Source: CAZMXP01 sp964570285 (lineage in GTDB: Bacteria; Planctomycetota; PLA2). From it: DNA of 29,826 nt. The position numbers were made by a program, and so were the translations under genes. Position 1 is the first letter of the stretch; the number at the start of each line of letters is the position of its first letter. The stretch is taken from contig CAZMXP010000058.1 in the NCBI GenBank assembly GCA_964570285.1, forward strand, positions 1 to 29,826. The letters are read 5' to 3'. Positions 20,343 to 28,630 of the stretch are shown here, one piece after another. The notes below the pieces were generated by a model that did not search any database, had not been told where the DNA came from, and was given only the letters and a program-made list of their open reading frames with translations.

Positions 20343-21758
20343 ATGCGTTCGCTTCTCCCGTTGTCCCTCGCCCTTCTGGCCGCGAGCTGCGGCGGCAGCG
20401 GCGGCATCGTGCTCAACGCCGCCGCCTTCTCGCTCCTCTCGCCGGCGCCCGAGGGCGCGGCCAACGACCCGCGCCCATTGATCCGCTGGGGGGCGGAGCA
20501 GGGGCGCGACAGCTTCCGCGTGCGCCTCTACCGCGACGCCGCGCTGACCGACCTGATCGAGAGCATCGACGTCTCGGGGGCGACCGAGGTCGCGCCGAGC
20601 GCCGACCTCCCCGACCGCGGCGAGGTGCACGCGGTCGTCGACGTCCTCGACGACCAGGGCAACGTGCTCGTCACCGGGCCCGTGAACCGCTTCCGCGTGC
20701 TGTTGCTCCCGCCGGACCTGCCGCGCTTCAACCTCGTGCGCCGCGACGCTCTGCGCACGCAGCCCGGCTACCGCCTCTTCAACATCCTGGACATCGCGCC
20801 GCCGACGGGGCCGGAGCGCGTGACGGCGCTCGTGCTCGTCAACGACGCCGGCGAGGTCGTCTGGTTCTGGCGCCGCGAGCGCGGCACCTTCACCGACGCG
20901 CGCGTATTGCCGAACGGCAACCTGCTGCACATCTTCATCGACCCCGTGGCGCGCACGCAGACGGCCTACGAGACGACCTGGGACGGCACGGAAGTCTGGC
21001 GCAGCCGCGACGGCGTCAAGGTGCACCACGAGGTCACGATCGGCCCCGGCGGGAACTACCTCTGCCTCACCTACACGCACCGTCCGGTCGGCGCCCTCAC
21101 CTACGAGGGCGACAAGCTCGAGCTCGTCGACGCCGCGAACAACGTGCTCTGGACGTGGGACATCTTCGACCACGTCTCGACCGACGAGGTCGATCCCGTG
21201 GAGATCCTCAAGACCGGCCGCTCCAACGAGGGCCAGGACTGGACGCACAGCAACTCCGCGGCGTGGGACCCGGTGAACAGCCTCATCTGGGTCTCCGTGC
21301 GCCACCTGAACCGCATCTTCGGCGTCCACTACCCGAGCGGGGAGATCCGCGTGCATCTCGGGGATGGGGGGCTCGGGGGGAAGGGGCTGATGAGCTTCCA
21401 GCACGCGCCCGAGATGCAGGAGGACGGGACGCTGCTCGTCTTCGACAACGGCAACACCTACCTGCCGCAGTTCTCCCGCGTCGTCGCCTACGCGTACGAC
21501 ACGGTGGCGCAGACGGTGTCCGAGTCGTTCGTCTACAGGGAGACCCCCGACTTCTATGCCGGCGCCGTCGGCGACGCGGACCGGCTGCCCAACGGCAACA
21601 TCCTCGTCGTCGCCGGCACGGTCGGCAGGATCTTCGAGATCACGCCCGGCGGCGAGAACATCTGGGAGATCGCGCAGGGCAACCCGCGCTTCTGGGTCTA
21701 CCGCGCCGAGCACGTCGCGCGGGCGGAGATCCCCGCGGGCGTGCTGCCGTTCGACTAG
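20343..21758 (+). CDS. Arylsulfotransferase (ASST)-like lipoprotein
   Basis: A 471-aa lipoprotein with signal MRSLLPLSLALLAASC and lipobox Cys16 in AASCGG. An N-terminal fibronectin-like region is followed by a six-bladed-propeller-like domain of the arylsulfotransferase type: repeated ARVLPNGNLLHIF, VHHEVTIGPGGNYLCL, FQHAPEMQEDGTLLVFDNG and DRLPNGNILVVAG, with histidines in VHHEV, DWTHSNS and FQHAPE at the expected sites. Known ASSTs move sulfate between phenolic compounds in the periplasm; many distant members have no known substrate. An ATG at 20334 would add three residues but overlaps a GATAAT box. The stop codon shares CTAG with the convergent glycosyltransferase gene. Confidence 0.82.
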   Translation: MRSLLPLSLALLAASCGGSGGIVLNAAAFSLLSPAPEGAANDPRPLIRWGAEQGRDSFRVRLYRDAALTDLIESIDVSGATEVAPSADLPDRGEVHAVVDVLDDQGNVLVTGPVNRFRVLLLPPDLPRFNLVRRDALRTQPGYRLFNILDIAPPTGPERVTALVLVNDAGEVVWFWRRERGTFTDARVLPNGNLLHIFIDPVARTQTAYETTWDGTEVWRSRDGVKVHHEVTIGPGGNYLCLTYTHRPVGALTYEGDKLELVDAANNVLWTWDIFDHVSTDEVDPVEILKTGRSNEGQDWTHSNSAAWDPVNSLIWVSVRHLNRIFGVHYPSGEIRVHLGDGGLGGKGLMSFQHAPEMQEDGTLLVFDNGNTYLPQFSRVVAYAYDTVAQTVSESFVYRETPDFYAGAVGDADRLPNGNILVVAGTVGRIFEITPGGENIWEIAQGNPRFWVYRAEHVARAEIPAGVLPFD

Positions 21759-23476
21759 CGCGGTCGGGGGGCGCCCTCCGGCGCGAAGAGCGCGAGCACC
21801 ATCCCCTCGTGGTAGTCGACGTGCGGCCGGTCCCACCATCCGCGCACGCGCGCGCGGGTGTAGAGCAGCCGCAGCGCCTGGCGGTGGACGTGCATCTCGG
21901 CCCGGGCGAGGCGCGAGGCGTGCACGGGGCCGGGTCCGGTCGAGAACGACCACGCCTCGTCGAGCGGGAGCCTCTCGACGATGACCGCCCAGACGCGCCG
22001 CCCCTTCGCGAGGTGGGCCGCGAGGCCGTCGAGGAACTCGGCGATCACCTTGGGGTTCTGCTCGCGCTCGCGCAGGCCGATCCAGTCCACCTTCGTGACG
22101 CGGCCGCGGAAGGGGAAGGCGACTTGCGCCTGCGGGCCCGCGAAGTGGTAGTTGAACGAGGAGGCGTAGGGCGCGGGGAAGATCCAGATCAGGTCGTCCG
22201 GCCTCCCGTGGCGGCCGATGAGCGAGGCGAACTCGCGTACCGGGCTCGACGGACGCAGCCATCGCGCCGGGTCGAGGTACTGCGTCGCGAACGCGGCGGC
22301 AAGCAGGAGATAGGCGAGGCGCCGCCTCGTGGAGCCGCGCAGCGTGATCGCTTCGCGCAGCGCGGGGAGCCGCACCGTGAGCGGCTCGCCGCCAAACATC
22401 CGCGACCAGGAGAGGCAGGTGCAGGGAAGCAGCGGCAGCACCATGGCGATCAGGTAGCGCTCGTCGAACGCGCCTACGTACACCTGCATCACCCACGCGA
22501 GCGCCGCGGGCGCCGCGCTGACGGCGATGAGCCCCCAGAAGCGCAGGCGCGGCCCCTCCCGCGGCGCCCCCGAGGCCGGGGTGCGGTTGTAGAGAAGCAG
22601 TAGGCTGCCCAACAGGCCCCAGGCGACCAGATAGGCCCCCGCGGAGCCGAGCGGGAGCCGCAGGACCGCGTAGAGGCCCGCGGCATCGGTCCCCGGCAGG
22701 TACCAGGGCTGCAGGTCGGCACCGAATTGCCGCAGGAATGAGGGGAGCCACGGGGCGTAGAGCAGGAGGAAGCAGGTGCCGGCCACGGCCATGCGCAGCG
22801 CCTCCGCCCGGCGGCGCGACGTCGCCAGCGCCCCGATCCCGGCGCACGCCACGATTCCGAACGCGTAGTAGTGCGCGTAGGCCATCGCGGCCGCGCTCGC
22901 GGCCCAGACGCACGCCCGCCGCAGCGACCGCCCTTCGAGGTAGCGGAGGTAGGCCGCGGCGTGGATCACCGCGAGCAGGCCGAAGATCGAGGAGTTGCGG
23001 ATGTCGCCGGAGATGCGGATCAGGTAGGGGCTCGTCGCCGCGAGCAGGCCGGCGAGGATGCCGCAGGCGGGGCCGAAGGCGCGCCAGCCGACGAGGACGA
23101 CCCCGAGCACCGAGAGCGCACCGAAGAGGAGGACGAGCGTGCGCATCGCCGCGGGGTCCGGCCCGACCGCGCGGTAGAGCGCGTACTCGATCAGCGGCTC
23201 GAGCGGCGGCGAACTCTCGGTGCGGAGGTTGTCGAACAGTTCCGTCACCGAGCCGCTCTCGGTCACGACGAAGTAGGCGTTGGCCTCGTCGCGCCAGAGC
23301 CCGTCGCGGGAGGCGCCGTGGCCCGCGCGCGTGAGCAGCCCGAGCAGCACGACGCCGGTCGCGAGGAGCAGGGCCGGGTTCCCGAGCCGCAGGCCGGCGC
23401 GGGAGTCCCTCCCCACCGGCCGCGGCGCGGCGAACGGAGTTGGGGAGAGGGCCGAGAGGTCGCTCACGCCCGACAT
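21755..23476 (-). CDS. GT39/PMT-like integral membrane glycosyltransferase
   Basis: A polytopic membrane protein of 573 aa with about ten hydrophobic segments. After TM1 the first loop has the acidic pair DE in LWRDEANAYFVV, as in the PMT/ArnT (GT39-like, GT-C fold) family, followed by SSPPLEPLIEYALY. The C-terminal third (about residue 440 onward) is a soluble domain. It probably moves a sugar from a polyprenyl-phosphate carrier to an extracytoplasmic acceptor. The frame is open up to 23524; I chose ATG 23476 because the upstream peptide is basic and not membrane-like. A TCTAAT box overlaps this ATG and ends 7 nt before a GTG at 23467, so the start might be there. Its stop overlaps the ASST-like stop by 4 bp. 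Confidence 0.82.
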   Translation of the reverse strand: MSGVSDLSALSPTPFAAPRPVGRDSRAGLRLGNPALLLATGVVLLGLLTRAGHGASRDGLWRDEANAYFVVTESGSVTELFDNLRTESSPPLEPLIEYALYRAVGPDPAAMRTLVLLFGALSVLGVVLVGWRAFGPACGILAGLLAATSPYLIRISGDIRNSSIFGLLAVIHAAAYLRYLEGRSLRRACVWAASAAAMAYAHYYAFGIVACAGIGALATSRRRAEALRMAVAGTCFLLLYAPWLPSFLRQFGADLQPWYLPGTDAAGLYAVLRLPLGSAGAYLVAWGLLGSLLLLYNRTPASGAPREGPRLRFWGLIAVSAAPAALAWVMQVYVGAFDERYLIAMVLPLLPCTCLSWSRMFGGEPLTVRLPALREAITLRGSTRRRLAYLLLAAAFATQYLDPARWLRPSSPVREFASLIGRHGRPDDLIWIFPAPYASSFNYHFAGPQAQVAFPFRGRVTKVDWIGLREREQNPKVIAEFLDGLAAHLAKGRRVWAVIVERLPLDEAWSFSTGPGPVHASRLARAEMHVHRQALRLLYTRARVRGWWDRPHVDYHEGMVLALFAPEGAPRPR

Positions 23477-23540
23477 TAGACGACTCCGCCGCCGCGGCAT
23501 CCACGGGCAACTTGCGATGGCCACGGTGCCCGACCGTTGC

Positions 23541-23546
23541 TAGAAT
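23541..23546 (+). promoter_or_regulatory. -10-like hexamer TAGAAT for the DUF1501 gene
   Basis: TAGAAT lies about 100 nt before the chosen ATG, which would give a 5' leader of roughly 90 nt. No well-placed -35 is seen. Confidence 0.4.
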
Positions 23547-23645
23547 GACTTGGGGGAAACCATGCGCACACGCGAGGCGCGTCTCCCGACCGGTCCGCAC
23601 CACATCGCGCTCTGCACCAAGAACCGTACACAGGAGACCGCAACG

Positions 23646-24863
23646 ATGTTCTCGCAGACTCCGATCGGCCGCCGCCGCTTCCTGAAGGGCGCCGCCGCCG
23701 CCGCGATCACGCCGATCCTCGGCCTCGGACGCGCCCGCGCGGCACTGCCCGCCGGGCCCGCCAGCTTCCTCGTCGTGATCAACCTGCTCGGAGGCAACGA
23801 CGGCCTTGCCACCGTCGTCCCGGCGCACCTCTCCGCCTACGCGGCGCGGCGACCCACGCTCCGCCTCGAGCCGGGCCGCGACCGCCTGCTGCCGCTGACC
23901 GGCGGCTGGCATCTGCACGGGAACCTCGGCCGGATGAAGGCGCTCTGGGATGCGGGGGAGCTGCACGTCGTGCAGAAGGTCGGCTACCCCGGCGAGAACC
24001 TCTCGCACTTCACGAGCCAGGACATCTACAGCCATGGCGTCCGCGACCTGCCGCGCCGTGGCGACGGCCGCGGCTGGCTCGGCCGCTTCGCCGACGCCTA
24101 CTGCAACGACCCGCTCGAACCGCTCGGCGTCGTCGCCGTCGGCCTCGGGCGAAGGCGCGATCTCGACGCCCAGACCGCGCAAACGCTCGCGATCGACGGC
24201 CTCGACGACTTCCGCATCGCCGGCGACGCGGCCCGCGTCGCCGACCACGAGTCGCGCGTCGCGGCGGCCCGCGCGCTGCTCGCCGGCTCCGCTCCGGGTC
24301 GGGCGCACGCGCTGGTGGACCGCGTGGGCCGCGAGACCGCGGGCTGGATCGATCCCGCGACCTACCCCGCGACCGCGCTCGGGAACAACCTGCGCACCGT
24401 CAGCCGGCTGCTGCATGCGCAGGCGTCGTTCGGGACGCGCATCTTCTACACCGGCCTCGGCGGCTTCGACACGCACGCCGCGCAGGCCGGCACCCACGCG
24501 GGCCTGATGGCCGAACTCGACGGCGCGGTCGGCGCCTTCGCCGGCGACCTCGCCGCGAGGGGACGCTGGCGCGACTGCGCGATCCTCGTGATCTCGGAGT
24601 TCGGCCGGCGCAACGCCGAGAACGGCAGCGCCGGCACCGACCACGGCCACGGCAACGCCTTCCTCGTCTGCGGCGGCGCCGTCGACGGCGGGAGGATCAC
24701 CGGCAGCGTGCTCGACAGCGACATCGGCGACCGCCCCCAGCTCGGCCACGACTATGACTTCCGCGAGATCTACGCGGAGCTGGTCGAACGCCACCTCGGC
24801 CTCGGCTCGGGCCCCCTCTTCCCGGAGCCCTTCCGGCGCACCGGCGAGATCACCCTCGTCTGA
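23646..24863 (+). CDS. DUF1501 family protein with Tat signal
   Basis: A 405-aa protein of the DUF1501 (sulfatase-like, alkaline-phosphatase-fold related) family. The N-terminus has a twin-arginine signal (GRRRFLKGAAAAAITP), so it should be exported folded by Tat. Family motifs include NLLGGNDGLATVVP, SHFTSQDIYSHGV, GLGGFDTHAAQ, ISEFGRRNAENGSAGTDHGH and a C-terminal HDYDFREIYAELVER. The ATG at 23646 has GGAG 9 nt before it and places the Tat motif near the N-terminus; the frame extends to 23550 but that peptide is unlike a signal. Members usually pair with DUF1800, present here downstream. Function is not established. Confidence 0.92.
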   Translation: MFSQTPIGRRRFLKGAAAAAITPILGLGRARAALPAGPASFLVVINLLGGNDGLATVVPAHLSAYAARRPTLRLEPGRDRLLPLTGGWHLHGNLGRMKALWDAGELHVVQKVGYPGENLSHFTSQDIYSHGVRDLPRRGDGRGWLGRFADAYCNDPLEPLGVVAVGLGRRRDLDAQTAQTLAIDGLDDFRIAGDAARVADHESRVAAARALLAGSAPGRAHALVDRVGRETAGWIDPATYPATALGNNLRTVSRLLHAQASFGTRIFYTGLGGFDTHAAQAGTHAGLMAELDGAVGAFAGDLAARGRWRDCAILVISEFGRRNAENGSAGTDHGHGNAFLVCGGAVDGGRITGSVLDSDIGDRPQLGHDYDFREIYAELVERHLGLGSGPLFPEPFRRTGEITLV

Positions 24864-24877
24864 CGCGGAACACTTTA

Positions 24878-24929
24878 CCGTCCCTCCCCGGGACGGGGCC
24901 GCCCGGTTCGCGCGGGCAATCCCCGCGCG
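24878..24929 (+). terminator. Two hairpins between the DUF1501 and DUF1800 genes
   Basis: CCGTCCC/GGGACGG (24878-24896, 5-nt loop) is followed by CGCGCGGG/CCCGCGCG (24909-24929, loop CAATC) and then CTCTTGG. The second could terminate or attenuate transcription between the partner genes, but the U run is poor. Confidence 0.4.
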
Positions 24930-24949
24930 CTCTTGGTGTACTGGAGGGC

Positions 24950-26728
24950 GTGAATGGGGCTTGGATCCTGCTTCTCTCCCTGGCGATCCTTGGGGGGTGC
25001 GGGGGCGGAGCGGCGCCCGCCGCCGCCCGGGCCATCGCGCTGACGGTGCTGACGGGCCCGACCGCGGGGACGTCGCGGGTGCCCATCGCCGGCGGCGAGA
25101 CGGTCGAGGTCGCGGGCGCCCCGGGGGAGGTGCTCCTCGACGGCGTCGCGGTGGCGATCGAGCGCGTCGACGAGACGACCGCCCGCTTTCTCGCGCCCCC
25201 GCGCCCCCTGGAGACCCTCGCAACAGTCCGGGCGGGCGACGCGAGCGCGACGCTCTTCTACACGCAGGAGTTCGCGCTAGAGCCGGCCGGCGACCGGCTC
25301 GACGAGGAGCTCGCGCGCCACCTGCTCCGCCGCGCGGAGTTCGGGGCGCCGCCCGGGCGCATCCGCGACGCCGTGTCGGCCGGACTCGCGGAGACGGTGC
25401 GCGCGCTGCTCGACTCGGGGGTCGACGCCGCCGCGGAGGCGCGGGCGATGGGCGCGTACCGCGCGGGGGCGTGGCCCGACGCGCACCAGGCGCCGCATGC
25501 GAACCGGGACTGGTGGCTCGAACTGCTGCTGCGCTCGCGGGTGCCCTTCCGCGAGCGGGTCGCCTTCCTGCTGCACGACCACTTCGCGACGAGCGAACGC
25601 AACTTCGAGGAGCAGGCGCGCTGGTTCCTGCACCGGCACGTGCAACTGCTGCGCAGCTTCGCCCTCGCGCCCGCGGAGGGCGGCCTCGGCTACGACTGGC
25701 GTGCGCTGCTCCGTGCCGTCGCGAAGGACCGCGCGATGCTCGAGTGGCTGAACGGCCGCGAGTCCACCCTCGAGGCGCCCAACGAGAACTTCGCGCGCGA
25801 ACTCTGGGAACTCTTCATGCTCGGCGAGGGCCGGGGCTACACCGAGGAGGACATCCGCGAATCGGCGCGGGCGCTGACCGGCTTTCTCGTCTACGGTTCG
25901 CGGGGGCAGGGCGACCCCGACGGCCACTGGGAGGTGCGCTACCAGCCGCGGCGCCACGACGCGACGGAGAAGACGATTTTCGGCGTGCGCGGGCGCTTCG
26001 GCTACGACGACCTTGCCCCCTTCTACGAGACGGCGGTCGGGCAGCCGGACGTGATCTTCGGCACGACCGACCCGTCGATCGCGCGCGACCCGCGCGACGC
26101 CGACGGCGGCATCGTCGACCTGACGCTGCGCGAGCGGCCGCTCGAGGCGTCGCTGTTTGTCGCGCGGCGCCTCTGCGAGGCCTTCCTCTACCCGGACCCG
26201 CCCGCGGCGATCTGCGAGGAGATCGCGTCGGAGGTCCGCGACGCGGGCTGGGTCCTCCGGCCGGCGCTGGCGCGCCTGCTCACGAGCAAGGCGTTCTTCT
26301 CCGCGCGCGCGCGCGACGCGGGCCCGAGCGCGCCGGTCGAGTTCGCGATCGGCTTCCTCCGGCAGACCGGCCTCGACCGCGGCGCCGACATCCCGACGCT
26401 GCGCGACCACCTCGCGCGGATGGGGCAGGTGCCGCTCGACCCCCCCGACGTGTCCGGGTGGCCCGCGGGCGACGCGTGGCTCGGCGCGCAGTCGATCGTC
26501 GAGCGGATCAACTTCCTCGGCCGCGCCGTCTCCGAGTTCGGGGAGCCGATCCTGCCGCCGGAGGGCGCGCCGCTCGTGGACCACGCCGCGTCGCTGCTCG
26601 GCCTCGAACTCTCCCCCGCGGCGCGCGCGCGATGCGAGGCCTACGTCGGGAGCCGGCCGGAAGTGCGGCTCAAGACGGGCGGGCTACTCTACATCCTCGG
26701 GCAGTTGCCGGAGGCGCAGCGGCGGTAG
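24950..26728 (+). CDS. DUF1800 family lipoprotein
   Basis: A 592-aa protein with a lipoprotein signal (WILLLSLAILGGCGGG, Cys17) and an N-terminal Ig-like beta domain (about residues 30-105). The DUF1800 domain follows, recognisable by HLLRRAEFGAPP, DWWLELLLRSRVPFRERVAF, LHDHFATSE, PNENFARELWELFMLG, GYTEEDIRESARALTGF and DPPDVSGWPAGDAWL. The GTG start at 24950 has GGAGG just before it, at rather short spacing; the signal peptide supports it. DUF1800 proteins pair with DUF1501 proteins across Planctomycetota, Acidobacteriota and Proteobacteria, and their biochemical role is not known. Here the order is DUF1501 first. Confidence 0.9.
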   Translation: MNGAWILLLSLAILGGCGGGAAPAAARAIALTVLTGPTAGTSRVPIAGGETVEVAGAPGEVLLDGVAVAIERVDETTARFLAPPRPLETLATVRAGDASATLFYTQEFALEPAGDRLDEELARHLLRRAEFGAPPGRIRDAVSAGLAETVRALLDSGVDAAAEARAMGAYRAGAWPDAHQAPHANRDWWLELLLRSRVPFRERVAFLLHDHFATSERNFEEQARWFLHRHVQLLRSFALAPAEGGLGYDWRALLRAVAKDRAMLEWLNGRESTLEAPNENFARELWELFMLGEGRGYTEEDIRESARALTGFLVYGSRGQGDPDGHWEVRYQPRRHDATEKTIFGVRGRFGYDDLAPFYETAVGQPDVIFGTTDPSIARDPRDADGGIVDLTLRERPLEASLFVARRLCEAFLYPDPPAAICEEIASEVRDAGWVLRPALARLLTSKAFFSARARDAGPSAPVEFAIGFLRQTGLDRGADIPTLRDHLARMGQVPLDPPDVSGWPAGDAWLGAQSIVERINFLGRAVSEFGEPILPPEGAPLVDHAASLLGLELSPAARARCEAYVGSRPEVRLKTGGLLYILGQLPEAQRR

Positions 26729-26742
26729 GGGGGCCGCTACCG
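26723..26742. terminator. Hairpin in the convergent DUF1800/mqnD spacer
   Basis: CGGTAG (26723-26728) pairs with CTACCG (26737-26742) around an 8-nt loop in the 8-bp gap between convergent genes. The stem includes the stop region of both. It could act on either strand; there is no U run. Confidence 0.3.
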
Positions 26743-27606
26743 GGGCACGAACACGTCGCCCCTCCCCGGCGGGAAGAGCGAGAGCATCGCGTCGATCGCG
26801 CGCTCGTCGAGCGAGAGCGTGTACTCGTTCACGTAGAGGGCGATGTGCCGGCGCACGACCTCCGGCGCCATCTCCTGTGCGTGCTCGCGCACGAAGGAGG
26901 CGCTCGCCTCCGGGTGCGCGATCGCGTGCGCGACGCTCGCGCGGATCTCCTCATCCACGCGCCGGGCGACCTCGCCGCCGAGCGCGCGCCGGATCGCGAC
27001 GGCGCCGAGCGGGAGGGGTGCGTGCATCCGCCTCTCCCACACCTCCCCGAGGTCGGCGATCAGGACGAGGCCCTTGCCGGCGTAGGAGAAGCGGCCCTCG
27101 TGGATCAGCACGCCCTGCTCGACCTCGCCGGAGAGCACGGCCTGCTCGATCCTGTCGAAACGCATCGGCACCGTCTCGAAGGTGCCCAGCATCGTCAGCA
27201 GCAGCGCCGCGGTCGTGCGCTCCCCCGGGATCGCGACGGGCCCCTTGGGGCCCATAGCCCGCGCAGCGGTCGCGCATTCTCCCGGGATCTCGACGGGCCC
27301 CTTGGGGCCCATAGCCCGCGCAGCGGGCGACGGGCCCCCCGGCCCCCCCGACGTCCTCCCCACGAGCAGCGGGCCGACGCCGTAGCCCGCGGCGCCCCCG
27401 GAGCGCAGCAGCATCCACTCCTCGCGGAGGCGCGGGTAGGCGGCGACGGAGATCTTGCAGAGGTCGACGTCGCCCCTCTCGGCGCGCACGTTCAGCGCCT
27501 CGATGTCGTCGAGCACGACGTCGTAGCCGCCCCGCGACGCGAGATGGTGGAACGCGAACGTGTCGTTCGGGCAGGGGCTGATGCCGAGCCTCAGCCGTCG
27601 AGCCAC
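26737..27606 (-). CDS. mqnD: 1,4-dihydroxy-6-naphthoate synthase MqnD with in-frame repeat insertion
   Basis: A 289-aa futalosine-pathway enzyme. It makes 1,4-dihydroxy-6-naphthoate from cyclic dehypoxanthinyl futalosine on the way to menaquinone. Family motifs are LGISPCPNDTFAFH, ALNVRAERGDVDLCKIS, GYGVGPLLVG, VAIPGERTTAALLL, GVLIHEGRFSY (candidate catalytic His) and LPLGAVAIRRAL. Between GPLLVG and VAIPGE, residues about 84-126 contain two copies of AARAMGPKGP with a duplicate of the IPGE motif (VEIPGECAT). This comes from a palindromic repeat and a 57-bp tandem duplication, both in frame. The start is GTG at 27606, overlapping the end of mqnB by 16 bp. The extra loop lies before a conserved segment, so activity is likely but unproven. 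Confidence 0.92.
   Translation of the reverse strand: MARRLRLGISPCPNDTFAFHHLASRGGYDVVLDDIEALNVRAERGDVDLCKISVAAYPRLREEWMLLRSGGAAGYGVGPLLVGRTSGGPGGPSPAARAMGPKGPVEIPGECATAARAMGPKGPVAIPGERTTAALLLTMLGTFETVPMRFDRIEQAVLSGEVEQGVLIHEGRFSYAGKGLVLIADLGEVWERRMHAPLPLGAVAIRRALGGEVARRVDEEIRASVAHAIAHPEASASFVREHAQEMAPEVVRRHIALYVNEYTLSLDERAIDAMLSLFPPGRGDVFVPR
27238..27339 (+). repeat. Dispersed palindromic repeat, copies 3 and 4, in a 57-bp tandem duplication
   Basis: GGGCCCCTTGGGGCCCATAG begins at 27238 and again at 27295, an exact 57-bp period (19 codons). Copy 4 is complete to 27339; copy 3 ends early at about 27269 where the duplicated unit joins. The unit also includes CCCGGGATC, which encodes the mqnD IPGE motif. 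The period being a multiple of three keeps mqnD open. Confidence 0.9.
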
Positions 27607-28205
27607 GAGAGCAGCGCCTCCTGCGCGGCGCGCGCGGCCTCGCGCACGCGCCAGCTGCCGCGGTCGCGGCGGCCGACCATGTTCGAGATGCCGCGGATCT
27701 CGCCCACCTGGATGCCGTGCAGGCGGGCCACGTGCACGATCGCGGCCCCTTCCATCGATTCGACGGCGCCGCCGGTGCGCGCCTCGAGCGCGCGCGCCGC
27801 CTCGTCGGTGCCGGTGCAGGTCGTGCAGGTGACGAAGGGCACGCGACGCGGCGCGGGAAAGAGCTCGAGCGGCAGCAGGTTGTAGAGGGGCGTGTCGCCC
27901 GCGACGACGGGATAGCCGAGCGCCTCCATGTCGAGGAACCCCTCCGGGGCCGCGACACCGAGGTCGGCGTAGCACTCGGTGCGCGCGCACGCGACGTCGC
28001 CGACCGATAGGCCCGAGCCCGGGTAGGCGCCGCCGACGCCGCAGCAGAGGACGGCGGCGGTCCTGGGCCGCCGCGCGAGTTCCCGCGTCAGCGCGACGGC
28101 GGCGTTGACGGGGCCGATGCCGGTGACGAGCGGCCGCAGCCCCCGCGCCCCCAGAAGATCGCCCTCCGCCGGGGTGGCGACGCAGAGGAGAGGCTCGCTA
28201 ACCAT
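27591..28205 (-). CDS. mqnB: Futalosine hydrolase MqnB
   Basis: A 204-aa member of the nucleoside phosphorylase/MTA-SAH nucleosidase fold. Motifs include LVTGIGPVNAAVAL, CCGVGGAYPGSGLSVGDVA, ESMEGAAIVHVARLHGI (the ME..A base/ribose site) and GISNMVGRRDRGSW with the conserved acidic residue. It releases hypoxanthine from futalosine to give dehypoxanthinyl futalosine. The ATG at 28205 lies inside the end of the thioesterase gene (8-bp overlap) and mqnD overlaps its end, so the three genes form one operon. The other mqn genes (mqnA, mqnC, mqnE) are not in the window. Confidence 0.94.
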   Translation of the reverse strand: MVSEPLLCVATPAEGDLLGARGLRPLVTGIGPVNAAVALTRELARRPRTAAVLCCGVGGAYPGSGLSVGDVACARTECYADLGVAAPEGFLDMEALGYPVVAGDTPLYNLLPLELFPAPRRVPFVTCTTCTGTDEAARALEARTGGAVESMEGAAIVHVARLHGIQVGEIRGISNMVGRRDRGSWRVREAARAAQEALLSWLDG

Positions 28206-28623
28206 GCTCCGCCGGCAGCAGGATCGACTCGAGCGCCTTGCGGATCGCCGGCGGCGGTTCGATCGCGCGGAAGGTCCTCATGTCGACGACGGCGTTGGTG
28301 ATCTCCGCGCAGCAGTGGATGTTGCCGGTCTCGCGGTTCCTCATCTCGAATCGGAAGACGACGGAGGTGCGGCCGATGCGCTTCACGCCGACGCGGATCT
28401 CCATCGGATCGCCGAAGGTGACCGGGCGCATGAAGTCGGTCTCGATGTGCACCGCGGGGAAGCCGACGCGGTCGGTGCCGATGATGACGTGGTAGGGGCG
28501 CTTCACCTCCGTCTCCCACCACTTCTCGAACGCGACGTGGAACGCGTGGAAGAAGCGCGGATAGTAGAAGATGCCCGCGTTGTCCACGTCGGCGAAGCGG
28601 ACCGCGTAGGGCGTGGCGTACAT
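28198..28623 (-). CDS. 4HBT-family acyl-CoA thioesterase
   Basis: A 141-aa hot-dog-fold thioesterase. The N-terminus has the family active-site pattern VRFADVDNAGIFYYPRFF with the catalytic Asp, and HIETDFMRPVTFGDPMEIRV follows. The likely reaction is hydrolysis of an acyl- or aryl-CoA; the substrate is unknown. The frame is open to 28737, but a TATGAT box (28631-28636) ends 7 nt before the ATG at 28623, and the family motif starts right after it, so I chose 28623. It heads the operon with mqnB and mqnD. A direct role in menaquinone synthesis is not expected from the futalosine route. Confidence 0.9.
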   Translation of the reverse strand: MYATPYAVRFADVDNAGIFYYPRFFHAFHVAFEKWWETEVKRPYHVIIGTDRVGFPAVHIETDFMRPVTFGDPMEIRVGVKRIGRTSVVFRFEMRNRETGNIHCCAEITNAVVDMRTFRAIEPPPAIRKALESILLPAEHG

Positions 28624-28630
28624 GGCTCGC

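Noticed and set aside
23550..23645. 32-residue extension before the DUF1501 protein
   Set aside because: It would bury the Tat signal; the ATG at 23646 has a ribosome site and places RRRFLKG at the expected distance from the N-terminus.
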